This document shows positions 1-9,058 of a stretch of DNA of 64,000 nt, one piece after another. The DNA comes from Nonomuraea spiralis (GTDB lineage Bacteria; Actinomycetota; Actinomycetes; Streptosporangiales; Streptosporangiaceae). The notes under the pieces are model-generated. The model saw only the letters and a program-made list of their open reading frames with translations. It was not told the DNA's origin and did not search any database. The stretch is from the NCBI RefSeq assembly GCF_014648435.1, contig NZ_BMRC01000002.1:248001-312000 (forward strand). Direction: 5' to 3'. The translations under genes were made by a program, and so were the position numbers. Position 1 is the stretch's first letter. Each line of letters starts with the position of its first letter.

Positions 1-1095
1 CAGCTCGGCGAGCTGCACGCCGCGTGCCCCGGCGGCGAAGTCGTACGGGAAGGGCGCGTCCTCCAGCACGTGCCGGACGAACTCCGTCCACTGGACCTTG
101 AACCCGTTGTCGAACTCGGCGTTGTCCGGCACCTCCTGCCAGTCCTCGCGGAAGCGGGCCGTGGCGGGCAGGTCGGGGTTCCAGACCGGCTTGGGGGTGG
201 CGGCCCGGTGCTGGAAGCGGCAGTTGCGCAGGCCCGCGACGGCGCTGCCGTGCGTGCCGTCCACCTGGAACTCCACCAGCTCGTCCCGGTTCACGCGGAC
301 CGTCCAGGAGGAGTTGATCTGTGCGATCACGTCCCCTTCGAGCTCGAAGATCCCGTACGCGGCGTCGTCCGCGTCGGCCTCGTACGTGCGGCCCCGCTCG
401 TCCACCCGGGACGGGATGTGCGTGACGGCCTTGGCGTAGACCGACCGGACCTGGCCGAACAGGTTCTCCAGCACGTAGTGCCAGTGCGGGAACATGTCGA
501 GCACGATGCCGCCGCCGTCCTGCGCGCGGTAGTTCCAGGACGGGCGCTGGGCCTCCTGCCAGTCGCCCTCGAACACCCAGTAGCCGAACTCGCCGCGCAC
601 CGACAGGATCCGGCCGAAGAACCCGCCGTCGATCAGCCGCTTCAGCTTGAGCAGGCCCGGCAGGAACAGCTTGTCCTGGACGACGCCGTTCTTCACCCCC
701 TTGGCCGTGGCGGCCTCGGCCAGCGCGACGGCCTCCTGCACCGACTCGGCCGTGGGCTTCTCGGCGTAGACGTGCTTGCCCGCCTCGATGGCCTTGAGCA
801 CGGCCTTGACGCGGGCGCTGGTGACCTGGGCGTCGAAGTAGATCAGGTTGTCGTCGTCGGCGAGGGCGGCGTCGAGGTCGGTGGTGAAATCCGAAATTCC
901 ATGCTTGTTCGCGATATCTGCGAGTTTGTCGGCGTTTCTGCCGACCAGGACCGGTCGCAGCTTCACCCGGTCGCCGTCCGAGAGCGTGACGCCGCCCTGC
1001 TCGTTGATGGCCAGCACGGACCGGACGAGGTGCTGGCGGTAGCCCATTCGTCCGGTGACGCCGTTCATCACGACGCCGATGGTGCGCACGCTCAT
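1..1095 (-). CDS. Gfo/Idh/MocA family oxidoreductase (3' end cut by window)
   Basis: NAD(P)-dependent sugar or cyclitol dehydrogenase of the Gfo/Idh/MocA family; the substrate cannot be told from sequence. The first 365 codons are present and the reading frame runs off the window edge. The N-terminus has a glycine-rich Rossmann segment (GVVMNGVTGRMG, about residues 7-18) and the family's EKP signature follows (YAEKPTAESV, about residues 112-121), where the lysine is normally catalytic. The ATG at 1095 is preceded by GAAGGGA. A perfect LacI-type palindrome lies 26 bases upstream, so control by a sugar-responsive repressor is likely. No partner gene is visible on this side. Confidence 0.9.
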   Translation of the reverse strand, partial: MSVRTIGVVMNGVTGRMGYRQHLVRSVLAINEQGGVTLSDGDRVKLRPVLVGRNADKLADIANKHGISDFTTDLDAALADDDNLIYFDAQVTSARVKAVLKAIEAGKHVYAEKPTAESVQEAVALAEAATAKGVKNGVVQDKLFLPGLLKLKRLIDGGFFGRILSVRGEFGYWVFEGDWQEAQRPSWNYRAQDGGGIVLDMFPHWHYVLENLFGQVRSVYAKAVTHIPSRVDERGRTYEADADDAAYGIFELEGDVIAQINSSWTVRVNRDELVEFQVDGTHGSAVAGLRNCRFQHRAATPKPVWNPDLPATARFREDWQEVPDNAEFDNGFKVQWTEFVRHVLEDAPFPYDFAAGARGVQLAEL

Positions 1096-1120
1096 GGGGA
1101 TCCCTTCAGGAAACGGGCAA

Positions 1121-1134
1121 GGAAAGCGCTTTCC
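1121..1134. promoter_or_regulatory. LacI/GalR-type operator upstream of the dehydrogenase
   Basis: Perfect 14-bp palindrome GGAAAGCGCTTTCC with the central CG typical of LacI-family operators. It sits 26-39 bases upstream of the ATG at 1095, where it would overlap the promoter or transcription start. The cognate repressor is not in the window. Confidence 0.65.
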
Positions 1135-1245
1135 CGAAACGTACGGCTGTGCCCGGCCGAGCGTCAAGTGGCCGCCTGGCATGGCGAGGTGTGTGGGAGC
1201 GCCGGCGGGCGGAGGCAGGCCCTCCGCCCGTGCACCGGCGGGCGG

Positions 1246-2472
1246 CTAGCTGTCGCCCCGGCCTTCGAGCCGGGCCAGCGCCTTGGTGATGGGGTGGGCC
1301 GCGAGCGAGAGTTGCCACTCACGCGCCCCGAGCGAACGCAACCGCTCGGTCACGCTCTCGTCGGTGATGTCGGCCGGGGGCTCCCAGGTGAGCCTGCGCA
1401 CCGCGTCGGGCTGGAGCAGGTTCTCCGTGGGCATGCGGTACTCCTCGGCCAGCGCGGCCACCACGGCCCGCGCCGCCGCGAGGCGTTTGGCGGCGGCCGG
1501 ATCGCGGTCGGCCCAGCGGTTGGGCGGCGGCGGACCGTCGCCGGGCGTGCTGGGCTGGGGGAGCTGGCCGTCGGGCAACGCCCGCGCCCGGTTGACGGCG
1601 GCCAGCCAGTCGTTCATGTACCGGCGGGCGCTGCGGCCGGTGAAGGCCGAGATCTCCGTCAGCGCCTTCTTCGTACGGGGGCCCTCAAGGGCGGCGGTGA
1701 CGATCGCGGCGTCGGGCAGCACCCGGCCGGGGGCCAGGTCGCTCTCCCTCGCGATCGTGTCGCGCATGGTCCACAACTCGCGCACGATCGCCAGCGCGCG
1801 CACGTTGCGCACCTTGTGGATGCCCGACGTACGCCGCCAGGGGTCGGACCTCGGCACCGGCGGCGGGGTGTTGAGCACGGCCGCGAACTCCTCGCGCGCC
1901 CACTCCAGCTTCCCCGACCCGGCCAGCTCCTCGCGGAGCAGGTCGCGCAGCTCGACCAGCACCTCGACGTCGAGGGCGGCATAGCGCAGCCAGTCTTCGG
2001 GCAGCGGTCTGGTGGACCAGTCGGCGGCCGAGTGGCCCTTCTCCAGCCGCAGGCCGAGCACGGTCTCGACCATCGTGCCGAGCCCGACGCGCTCGTAGCC
2101 GAGCAGCCGCCCGGCCAGCTCGGTGTCGAAGATCTCGCGCGGTTTGAAGCCGACCTCCATCAGGCACGGCAGGTCCTGGGACGCGGCGTGCAGCACGACC
2201 TCGGCGCCGCTCAGCGCCGTGTCGAGCGCCGACAGGTCGGGGCAGCCCATCGGGTCGATCAGCGCGGTGCCCGCCCCGGCCCGGCGGAGCTGGACCAGGT
2301 AGGCGCGGTTGCCGTAGCGGTAGCCGGAGGCTCGTTCGGCGTCGACCGCCACGGGACCGGTGCCCGCGGCGAAGGCGTCGACGGCGCGCGCCAGCGCCTC
2401 GGCGTCGGCGATCACCGGGGGGATGCCCTCGCGGGGTTCGAGCAGGGGCTCGACGGTGCGTTCTTCTGTCAT
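1246..2472 (-). CDS. rnd: Ribonuclease D family 3'-5' exonuclease with HRDC domain
   Basis: DEDDy exoribonuclease that trims 3' ends of structured RNA such as tRNA precursors; cytoplasmic. Exo I is VAVDAERASG with D44 and E46, Exo II is HAASQDLPCL with D100, and Exo III is YAALDVEVL with Y164 and D168. All metal-binding acidic residues and the DEDDy tyrosine are present. An HRDC nucleic-acid-binding domain follows at about residues 210-290. The 408-residue length fits actinobacterial RNase D. It lies just downstream of the DUF3000 gene on the same strand (45-base gap), an arrangement I recall from Streptomyces beside hemE. Confidence 0.93.
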   Translation of the reverse strand: MTEERTVEPLLEPREGIPPVIADAEALARAVDAFAAGTGPVAVDAERASGYRYGNRAYLVQLRRAGAGTALIDPMGCPDLSALDTALSGAEVVLHAASQDLPCLMEVGFKPREIFDTELAGRLLGYERVGLGTMVETVLGLRLEKGHSAADWSTRPLPEDWLRYAALDVEVLVELRDLLREELAGSGKLEWAREEFAAVLNTPPPVPRSDPWRRTSGIHKVRNVRALAIVRELWTMRDTIARESDLAPGRVLPDAAIVTAALEGPRTKKALTEISAFTGRSARRYMNDWLAAVNRARALPDGQLPQPSTPGDGPPPPNRWADRDPAAAKRLAAARAVVAALAEEYRMPTENLLQPDAVRRLTWEPPADITDESVTERLRSLGAREWQLSLAAHPITKALARLEGRGDS

Positions 2473-2517
2473 GAGCTCACCGATCTCATGACGCTGGTGC
2501 TGTCTTGACTGGTGCCC

Positions 2518-3165
2518 TCACTTCGTACGGTCACTCTCCGGATCATCACGTCGGCGCGGCAGCGCGGCCACGTCGGGCGGGAGCGGCGGGATCCCCGCCG
2601 CCAGGCACATGAGGTCGCACCAGGCGGCGACGTGGCCGGACAGATCCTCCTCGGCGGGCGACCAGGACGCACGCAGCTCGAGCTCGGTCGTGACCGGGTC
2701 TTCCGCCTTGTTGCCGAAGCCCTCGGACACAGCTCTAGTCACGGTACCGCCCGCCGCGGAGTAGTCGGCTTCGTGGGCCTCCAGCGCCTCGGTCAGCCAG
2801 CTCCACACGACCGGGCCGAGCAGCGGGTCGGAGGTGATCTCCGGCTCCATGTCGGCCCTGACGTAGGCCACCAGCCGGAACGGGCCCTCCCAGCCGCGCT
2901 GGCCGTCGGGGTCGTAGAGCAGGATCAGCCGGCCCACCGCGAGCTCGTCGTCGTCGCGGTAGACGGAGGCGCCGATGGCGGCCGAGTAGGGGGCCAGCCG
3001 CTGCGGCGCGGGCAGGTCCTCAAGCTCGATCTCCGGCCTGACCTCGGCCGGCCGCAGGCTCTCCGCCGCGCGGGTGAACGCTGCCGGCGGCGGTGGCTGG
3101 TCACCGGGTGTCATAGCCGAAGCGTAGGTCGAGGACGAACGGAAGGGGACCACGGGGGTGCTCAT
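2518..3165 (-). CDS. DUF3000 domain-containing protein
   Basis: Conserved actinobacterial protein of unknown function. The soluble 215-residue chain has no signal peptide or membrane segment. The conserved core includes the block GRLILLYDPDGQRGWEGPFR and a C-terminal block around HVAAWCDLMCLAAGIPPLP. A second possible start (MTPGDQ) lies 17 codons downstream and would remove a Ser/Pro-rich tail absent from many relatives. The neighbourhood of RNase D and hemE is the usual one for this family, so the family call is firm while the role is unknown. Confidence 0.85.
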   Translation of the reverse strand: MSTPVVPFRSSSTYASAMTPGDQPPPPAAFTRAAESLRPAEVRPEIELEDLPAPQRLAPYSAAIGASVYRDDDELAVGRLILLYDPDGQRGWEGPFRLVAYVRADMEPEITSDPLLGPVVWSWLTEALEAHEADYSAAGGTVTRAVSEGFGNKAEDPVTTELELRASWSPAEEDLSGHVAAWCDLMCLAAGIPPLPPDVAALPRRRDDPESDRTK

Positions 3166-3174
3166 CCTTGGTGA

Positions 3175-3396
3175 TCAAGCCGCTGCCGTAACCAGCTGGC
3201 GAACCGGTCGGGTGGTCTCGGCCCAGCCGAGCAGGATCGCGTGGCCGCATTCGGCGCAGGCCCATTCCGGGCACTGGCCCGGCTCATGCCCGTCGAAACA
3301 GGGTGGCTGTTCGAACAGCCGCTCGCCAGCGCAGGTCGCGCAGCTCTCGCTGCGACGCTCCGGGGAACTCCACAACGCGGTCATCGCACCAGTCAT
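3175..3396 (-). CDS. Small zinc-ribbon-like hypothetical protein
   Basis: A 73-residue protein beginning MTGAMTALWSS. It carries two paired-cysteine knuckles, CATC and CAEC, and a conserved centre DGHEPGQCPEWACAECG, so it probably binds one zinc ion. The ATG at 3396 is preferred because GAAAGG lies about ten bases upstream; the open frame extends further upstream but without family-like sequence. The gap to DUF3000 is only nine bases, so the two are probably co-transcribed. Function unknown. Confidence 0.7.
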   Translation of the reverse strand: MTGAMTALWSSPERRSESCATCAGERLFEQPPCFDGHEPGQCPEWACAECGHAILLGWAETTRPVRQLVTAAA

Positions 3397-3712
3397 CGAA
3401 CCGGGGCCTTTCTTCGGGTCGTGGCTCCGACGTTGACACGAGCCGATGACAATTCCGCGCAACGCGCTCGGCGTGTCCCGAAAGTGGTCGCTGAATCGAT
3501 GCCGCGCGGTGGGTTGGTGAACATTTGATCCAGTCGAGACCGGCTCTCTGGGCGGCCATGGGGTGTGTTCGACCCGTGTGCGACGCCGCTGCCGGGCAGA
3601 CCGGTAAACCTTCATCTGGCTATCTGATCATGATTTTGGGTATCCAATGTATGTTTTTCCGACACCTCGCGCCGATGTCCTGGCCGATCGGGGGCCATGG
3701 CACCCTTGGAGG
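3397..3712. other. Intergenic region between the zinc-ribbon gene and hemE
   Basis: About 316 bases between divergent genes, presumably holding both promoters. An AT-rich patch (TATCCAATGTATG, near 3640) is the likeliest promoter zone for hemE. TTGACA at 3433-3438 has no good -10 partner. No coding sequence supported. Confidence 0.45.
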
Positions 3713-4735
3713 GTGAATCTCGCCGACTCAGCCTTCCTGCGCGCATGCCGCAGGCAGCCCGTCCCGCACACCCCGGTCTGGTACATGCGGCAGGCCGGGC
3801 GGTCGTTGCCCGAATACCTGAAGGTGCGCGAGGGCGTGCCGATGCTCACCGCGTGCGCGACGCCCGACCTGATCGTCGAGATCACCATGCAGCCGGTGCG
3901 CCGCTACGGCGTCGACGCGGCCATCTTCTTCAGCGACATCGTGGTCCCGCTCAAGGCCATCGGCGTCGACCTCGACATCAAGCCGGGCGTCGGCCCGGTC
4001 GTCGCCGACCCGATCCGCGACGCCCGGGGGCTGGCGGCGCTGCGCCCGCTGGAGCCCGACGACGTGCCCTACGTGACCGAGTCCGTGCGGGCCCTGGTCG
4101 GCGAGCTGGGCGGCACCCCGCTGATCGGCTTCGCCGGCGCGCCCTTCACGCTCGGGTCCTACCTGATCGAGGGCGGCCCGTCGAAGAACCACGACCGCAC
4201 CAAGGCCATGATGTACGGCGAGCCGGCCCTGTGGCACTCCTTCATGGAACGCCTGACCGACATCGTGCTGGAACACCTGCGCATCCAGATCGCGGCCGGG
4301 GCCTCGGCGATCCAGCTCTTCGACTCGTGGGTGGGCGCGGTGGCGCCGGCCGACTACCGCGAGTTCATCCTGCCCCACACCCGGCGCATCTTCGAGGGCG
4401 TCGCGGGCGTGCCCCGCATCCACTTCGGGGTCGGCACGGGTGAGCTGCTCGGCGTGCTCGGCGAGGCCGGGGCCGACGTCGTGGGCGTCGACTGGCGGGT
4501 GCCGCTCGACGAGGCGGCCCGGCGCGTCGGGCCGGGCAAGGCGCTGCAGGGCAACCTCGACCCGGCCATCCTGCTCGCGCCGTGGGAGGTCGTCGAAGGC
4601 AAGGCCCGCGAGGTGCTGCGGCGCGGCGCGGCGGCCGAGGGCCACGTGTTCAACCTCGGCCACGGCGTGCTCCCCTCGACCGACCCCGACCAGCTCAAGC
4701 GCCTGACCGACCTGGTCCACGAAGCGAGCGCCTGA
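3713..4735 (+). CDS. hemE: Uroporphyrinogen decarboxylase
   Basis: Removes four acetate carboxyl groups from uroporphyrinogen III to give coproporphyrinogen III, the branch-point step of heme synthesis; cytoplasmic. The 340 residues match the family. The substrate-binding segment is [12 protein letters not shown] near the N-terminus, followed by [11 protein letters not shown], the aspartate-containing LFDSWVGAV, and the C-terminal [13 protein letters not shown]. The GTG at 3713 is chosen because family homology begins at [14 protein letters not shown] abuts it directly, so initiation may be unusual. An in-frame ATG at 3647 would add 22 residues unlike relatives. hemG and hemQ follow across one opposite-strand gene, so the coproporphyrin-dependent route is nearly complete here. 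Confidence 0.95.
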   Translation: MNLADSAFLRACRRQPVPHTPVWYMRQAGRSLPEYLKVREGVPMLTACATPDLIVEITMQPVRRYGVDAAIFFSDIVVPLKAIGVDLDIKPGVGPVVADPIRDARGLAALRPLEPDDVPYVTESVRALVGELGGTPLIGFAGAPFTLGSYLIEGGPSKNHDRTKAMMYGEPALWHSFMERLTDIVLEHLRIQIAAGASAIQLFDSWVGAVAPADYREFILPHTRRIFEGVAGVPRIHFGVGTGELLGVLGEAGADVVGVDWRVPLDEAARRVGPGKALQGNLDPAILLAPWEVVEGKAREVLRRGAAAEGHVFNLGHGVLPSTDPDQLKRLTDLVHEASA

Positions 4736-4738
4736 CCC

Positions 4739-5710
4739 TCAGGCCGACGCCGCCCCCGGCTCGGACGGCTCGGGCTCGGACGGCTTGGGCTCTGTGGGGG
4801 CGGCGGGGGCCGGACGCCGGCGCGCGCGGTTGCGCCGGACCAGGAACACGGCCACGGCCACCAGCGGCACCATCACGACCAGCCACGGCAGCAGCGCGCC
4901 GAGGACGGTCAGCGCCGTCTTGGTGAACGACACCAGCGCCCCCCACCCGGCCTTCAGCCCGCCGAGGAACCCGGCGGGCTCCTCGGCCGGGTCCTCGACC
5001 ACCGCCACCGGCCCGACCAGCCGGAGCGTCATCGTGGCCATCGAGACCTGGGTGGCCAGCTCCTTCTGCTGGGCCTGCAACGCCTCAAGGTCCGCCTCGC
5101 GGGAGCTGATCTCCTTCTCCACCTGGAGCACCTGCCCGATGGTGTCGGCCCGCTTCAGCAGCGTGCGCAGCGAGGCCAGCGACTCCTGCGCCGACTTCAG
5201 GCGGCTGTCGACGTCGGCGACCTGGAGGGTGACGTCCTGCGTGCCCTGGTTCATCGAGAGCTGTTTGCCCAGCTCCTTGCCCAGCCTGCCGGTCACCTCG
5301 GCGTACCGGGTGGGCGGGATCTTGAACTCCAGCATGGCCGAGTCCTCGGTGTCGCTGGCGGTGTTGGACTCCTCCTTCGACAGGTAGCCGCCGGCCGCGG
5401 TGACGATCTGCTTGGCCTGCTGCGCCGCCGCGGTGACCTCCTTGGCGCGTACGGTCATGCTGCCGGTGTAGATGACCTGCCGGTCCTGCTGCCGGATGAG
5501 CTTGACGTCGGAGACCGCGCTGTCGGCTCGCTCCGGAGCCCTCTTGGCGGCGACGTTGTCCTCCGCGGAGGCGGAGTCGAGGCTCTGCGGAGCCGCGGCG
5601 GGGGCCGCCTCCGACGAGCCGCCCGAACTGATCGCTTCGTAGCCGCCGCCGCAGCCCGCGAGCAGCAGAGTGGCGCAGGCCGAGAGCGCGATGCCTAACC
5701 GGAGTCTCAT
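4739..5710 (-). CDS. DUF4349 domain lipoprotein
   Basis: Predicted cell-surface lipoprotein of unknown role. The signal sequence ends in a lipobox LLAGC with lipid-attachment Cys20. A low-complexity Ser/Ala linker follows, then the DUF4349 domain (about residues 70-235) with a heptad-rich central coiled coil around the segment DTIGQVLQVEKEISSREADL. A hydrophobic C-terminal helix (WLVVMVPLVAVAVFLV) and a basic Arg/Pro-rich tail end the protein, so both ends may be membrane-anchored. It is convergent with hemE (three-base gap) and divergent from hemG. Confidence 0.87.
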   Translation of the reverse strand: MRLRLGIALSACATLLLAGCGGGYEAISSGGSSEAAPAAAPQSLDSASAEDNVAAKRAPERADSAVSDVKLIRQQDRQVIYTGSMTVRAKEVTAAAQQAKQIVTAAGGYLSKEESNTASDTEDSAMLEFKIPPTRYAEVTGRLGKELGKQLSMNQGTQDVTLQVADVDSRLKSAQESLASLRTLLKRADTIGQVLQVEKEISSREADLEALQAQQKELATQVSMATMTLRLVGPVAVVEDPAEEPAGFLGGLKAGWGALVSFTKTALTVLGALLPWLVVMVPLVAVAVFLVRRNRARRRPAPAAPTEPKPSEPEPSEPGAASA

Positions 5711-5817
5711 GCCCTTATGACGGATGGAGGATCACCCGGGTTTGGTGGCAAGCGTCACGGTACGGTCACGTGCCCCGAGCTGCTGGGCGGTCCACCGAGG
5801 CGGTAGCGTCAGGAGAC

Positions 5818-7221
5818 GTGGAAGGGAATCGGGCGCACGTTGTCGTCATCGGCGGAGGCATCTCCGGTCTGGCCGCCGCATGGTTTCTCCGGCAGGGGAC
5901 GAGCGAGCGGGTCAAGGTCACCGTGCTGGAGGGCAGTCCCCGCCTCGGCGGCAAGCTGCACGCCTCAGAGGTCGCGGGAGTGAGCGTCGACGCCGGGGCC
6001 GAGGCCATGCTGGCCCGGCGGCCGGAGGGCGTCGAGCTGGCCAAGGCCGTCGGGCTGGGGGACGAGCTGGTCTTCCCGGGCACCGTCCGGTCGTCCGTCT
6101 ACTCCAGGGGCGCGCTGCGGCAGATGCCCAAGGGACACGTCATGGGCGTGCCCGCCGACCTGGCCGAGCTGGCCAGATCGGGCATCGTCTCGCCCGGCGG
6201 CCTGCTGCGGGTGCCGCTCGACCAGGTCCTGCCGCCCACGCTGGTGCGCACCGACGTGTCCGTGGCCTCCTACATCCGGGCCAGGATGGGCGGCGAGATC
6301 GTCGAGCGCCTGGTCGAGCCGCTGCTCGGCGGCGTCTACGCGGGCCGTTCCGACATGTTGTCGCTGGAGGCGACGATGCCGCAGGTCGCGGCCGTCGCCC
6401 GGGCCGAGCGTTCGCTGCTGAGCGCCGCCAGGCACATCGTCGAGGGCACACCGAAGAACGCCGGGCCGGTCTTCACCACCCTGCGCCAGGGGCTGGGCGG
6501 CCTGCCCGAGGGGGTGGCCAAGGCGTCCGGGGCCGACATCAGGACCGGCGTCACCGTCCGCGAGCTCCACCGCACCGAGCACGGCTGGCGGCTGGTCGCC
6601 GGGCCGGTGCCGCAGCCCGAGGTGATCGAGGCCGACGCGGTGATCCTGGCCACGCCGGGTCCCGCCGCCGCCCGGCTGCTCAAGGCCGAGGTGCCGAAGG
6701 CCGCGGCCGAGCTGGCCAGGATCGAGTACGCGAGCATGGCCGTCGTCACGCTCGCCTACCCGCTCGACGCCTTCCCGCAGCCGCCGACCGGCAGCGGCTA
6801 CCTGGTGCCGCCGGTGGAGGGCCGGCCGGTCAAGGCGGTGACGTTCAGCTCGGTGAAGTGGCCCCACCTGGGTCAAGACCTGCTGATCGTGCGCTGCTCG
6901 GTCGGCAGGATCGGCGAGGAGCACCTGCTCCAGCGCGAGGACGCCGAGCTGGTGTCGCTGGCCATGGCCGAGCTGGACGAGGTGGTCGGCGTACGCGGCC
7001 TGCCCGTCGACAGCCGGGTCACCCGCTGGGGCGGCGCGCTGCCGCAGTACAACGTGGGCCACCTCGACCGGGTGGCCAGGGTGCGCGCCGCGGTCTCGGG
7101 CGTCACCGGTCTCGCGGTGTGCGGCGCGGCCTACGACGGCATCGGCGTCCCCGCCTGCGTCGGTACCGCCCGTACCGCCGCGGCCCGGATTCTGGACCAC
7201 CTGTCTCAACGAGGAGAATGA
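5818..7221 (+). CDS. hemG: Coproporphyrinogen III / protoporphyrinogen oxidase (CgoX, HemY/HemG type)
   Basis: FAD-dependent oxidase. In actinobacteria, which use the coproporphyrin-dependent pathway, it oxidises coproporphyrinogen III to coproporphyrin III. A dinucleotide-binding motif [14 protein letters not shown] opens the protein. The C-terminal FAD motif is [20 protein letters not shown]. The length, about 467 residues, fits the family. GTG 5818 is chosen because AGGAG precedes it by two bases and homology starts immediately; a GTG 48 bases upstream is possible. The stop codon overlaps an alternative start of hemQ, indicating one transcription unit. The family is often annotated as protoporphyrinogen oxidase, but the adjacent hemQ argues for the coproporphyrinogen role. 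Confidence 0.93.
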   Translation: MEGNRAHVVVIGGGISGLAAAWFLRQGTSERVKVTVLEGSPRLGGKLHASEVAGVSVDAGAEAMLARRPEGVELAKAVGLGDELVFPGTVRSSVYSRGALRQMPKGHVMGVPADLAELARSGIVSPGGLLRVPLDQVLPPTLVRTDVSVASYIRARMGGEIVERLVEPLLGGVYAGRSDMLSLEATMPQVAAVARAERSLLSAARHIVEGTPKNAGPVFTTLRQGLGGLPEGVAKASGADIRTGVTVRELHRTEHGWRLVAGPVPQPEVIEADAVILATPGPAAARLLKAEVPKAAAELARIEYASMAVVTLAYPLDAFPQPPTGSGYLVPPVEGRPVKAVTFSSVKWPHLGQDLLIVRCSVGRIGEEHLLQREDAELVSLAMAELDEVVGVRGLPVDSRVTRWGGALPQYNVGHLDRVARVRAAVSGVTGLAVCGAAYDGIGVPACVGTARTAAARILDHLSQRGE

Positions 7222-7226
7222 AGGAC

Positions 7227-7928
7227 ATGACAGAGGGCGCGCCGCGGCCGAAGGCCCGCGATCTCAACCAGGTGATCCGTTACACCATGTGGTCGGTCTT
7301 CCAGGTGACCGACCAGGTCCCGGGCAACCGGGAGAACATGGCGGACGAGGTCGAGGAACTGCTCGACCAGGCGGCCGGCAAGGACGTCGTGACCAGGGGG
7401 GTCTACGACGTGTCCGGCTACCGGGCCGACGCCGACTTCATGTTCTGGTGGCACGCGCCCACGCCCGAGGACCTCCAGGACGTCTACTCCCGCTTCCGCC
7501 GTACCGGGCTCGGGCGGCACAGCAGGCCGGTCTGGTCGGCGATGGCGCTCCACCGGCCGGCCGAGTTCAACAAGTCCCACATCCCGGCCTTCCTCGCCGA
7601 GGAGGAGCCGCGGGCGTACGTCAGCGTTTACCCGTTCGTGCGCTCCTACGAGTGGTACCTGCTGGAGGACTCCGAGCGGCGGGCGATGCTGGCCGAGCAC
7701 GGCCGGATGGCCCGCGACTACCCCGACGTGCGGGCCAACACCGTGGCCTGCTTCTCGCTCAACGACTACGAGTGGATGCTGGCGTTCGAGGCCGACGAGC
7801 TCCACCGGATCGTCGACCTGATGCGCACGCTGCGCGGCGCGGCGGCCCGCCGCCACACCCGCGTGGAGATCCCGTTCTACACGGGCGCGCGCAAGCCGGT
7901 CCAGGAGCTCGTCGCGGCCCTGCCCTAG
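7227..7928 (+). CDS. hemQ: Coproheme decarboxylase (ChdC, HemQ)
   Basis: Final step of the coproporphyrin-dependent pathway: oxidative decarboxylation of two propionates of coproheme to give heme b. The 233-residue chlorite-dismutase-like fold is recognised by [11 protein letters not shown] at the N-terminus, [16 protein letters not shown] in the middle ([10 protein letters not shown] is typical of HemQ) and [13 protein letters not shown] with RVEIPFYTG near the end. ATG 7227 has GAGGAG about ten bases upstream; ATG 7218 overlaps the hemG stop but is too close to that site. It ends in CTAG shared with the stop of the convergent ABC permease gene. Confidence 0.95.
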   Translation: MTEGAPRPKARDLNQVIRYTMWSVFQVTDQVPGNRENMADEVEELLDQAAGKDVVTRGVYDVSGYRADADFMFWWHAPTPEDLQDVYSRFRRTGLGRHSRPVWSAMALHRPAEFNKSHIPAFLAEEEPRAYVSVYPFVRSYEWYLLEDSERRAMLAEHGRMARDYPDVRANTVACFSLNDYEWMLAFEADELHRIVDLMRTLRGAAARRHTRVEIPFYTGARKPVQELVAALP

Positions 7929-9058
7929 CGGGTCAGGGCGGCCCGCAGCCGCCACGACCCGAGGGCGAGCAGCGCGGCCGCAAACAACGCGAGCACGCCG
8001 AGCTGCGGTACGACGTCGGCCACCGTGCCGTTCCCGCGCAGCAGCTCGGCGAAGCCGTCCAGGGCCCAGGCGTGCGGGGTGAGGTGCGCGATCTGCCGCA
8101 TCGGGCCGGTGAACAGGTCCAGCGGCACCATCGCGCCGCCGATCGCGGCCAGGCCCAGCCCGGCCAGGAGGCCCACGGAGACCGCCTGCTGCGCGGTCCG
8201 GGCGACCGCGCCGAGCAGCATCGCCGCACCCCCTCCCACCAGCGAGAACGCCAGCAGCAAGGCGCCCGCGCCGATCGGGTCGCCCCAGCGCACGCCGAAC
8301 AGCAGCCCTGACCCGAGCATGATGACCAGCCCCTGCGTCAGCGCCATCCCGACCCGCCCGGCCGCCTCGCCGAGCAGGATCGCGCGGCTGGAGACGGGGC
8401 TCGCGTACATCCGCCGCGACACCCCGAGCAGCCTGGTCTCGATCAGCGACGACGCGCCGGTCAGCGAGGTGAGGAAGACGAACAGCAGGAGCTGGGAGGT
8501 GGCCGCGATGTCGAAGCTGGACACCTGGACCGGCCTGGCGGGCCCGGTCATGACGGACTCCACCGTGACACCCGGCACGCTGATGCGCCCGATCCTGGCG
8601 ACGAGGTCGGGGAAGGAGCCCTCGCGCACGTACGCGGCGGCGCGGGCGGCCATCGTGACCCGCGACACCACCGACCTGACGGCGGCCCCGAGCTGGAGCG
8701 CCGAGGGCTCGTTCCTGGCCACGTACGGCAGCTCGACCGGCGTGTAGGCGGCCAGGGCGCGGTCGTAGCCGGCGGGGATGAGCAGCGCGGCGGTGAGGCT
8801 GCCGCGTTCGACGGCGTCGCGGGCCTCGGCCTCGTCGGCGACCCGTACCAGCTCCAGCTCGCCGGACCCGGCCAGCGCCGCGACCAGCTCGGCGGCCAGC
8901 GGGCCGTCCCCGCCCGTGACGCCCAGGCGCGGCCTGCCGGTGCCGCCGAACGAGATGCCGAACACCAGGATGAGGACGATCGGGAAGATGACGACGGGGA
9001 AGATGTTCGTCCGGTCGCGTACCAGTCTGATCAGGTTGATCCAGGCGATGGCGATCAC
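7925..9058 (-). CDS. ABC-2 type transporter permease
   Basis: Membrane subunit of an ABC exporter, 377 residues. One N-terminal helix (residues about 15-35, [17 protein letters not shown]) is followed by a large extracytoplasmic domain and then a bundle of five to six helices including [26 protein letters not shown], the typical ABC-2 core. The start overlaps the stop of the preceding permease by four bases (ATGA), so the two are translationally coupled and probably form a heterodimer. The ATPase gene lies further upstream in the same unit. The substrate is not evident; the family includes drug and lipid exporters. Confidence 0.9.
   Translation of the reverse strand: MIAIAWINLIRLVRDRTNIFPVVIFPIVLILVFGISFGGTGRPRLGVTGGDGPLAAELVAALAGSGELELVRVADEAEARDAVERGSLTAALLIPAGYDRALAAYTPVELPYVARNEPSALQLGAAVRSVVSRVTMAARAAAYVREGSFPDLVARIGRISVPGVTVESVMTGPARPVQVSSFDIAATSQLLLFVFLTSLTGASSLIETRLLGVSRRMYASPVSSRAILLGEAAGRVGMALTQGLVIMLGSGLLFGVRWGDPIGAGALLLAFSLVGGGAAMLLGAVARTAQQAVSVGLLAGLGLAAIGGAMVPLDLFTGPMRQIAHLTPHAWALDGFAELLRGNGTVADVVPQLGVLALFAAALLALGSWRLRAALTR

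Noticed and set aside
70..2508. Very long open frame antisense to the dehydrogenase and RNase D genes
   Set aside because: Composed of Arg/Gly/Pro/Ala-rich sequence typical of high-GC shadow frames; the opposite strand encodes recognised proteins with motifs.
3647..3712. Upstream ATG for hemE
   Set aside because: Adds 22 residues unlike relatives and has no ribosome-binding site; the GTG at 3713 fits homology.
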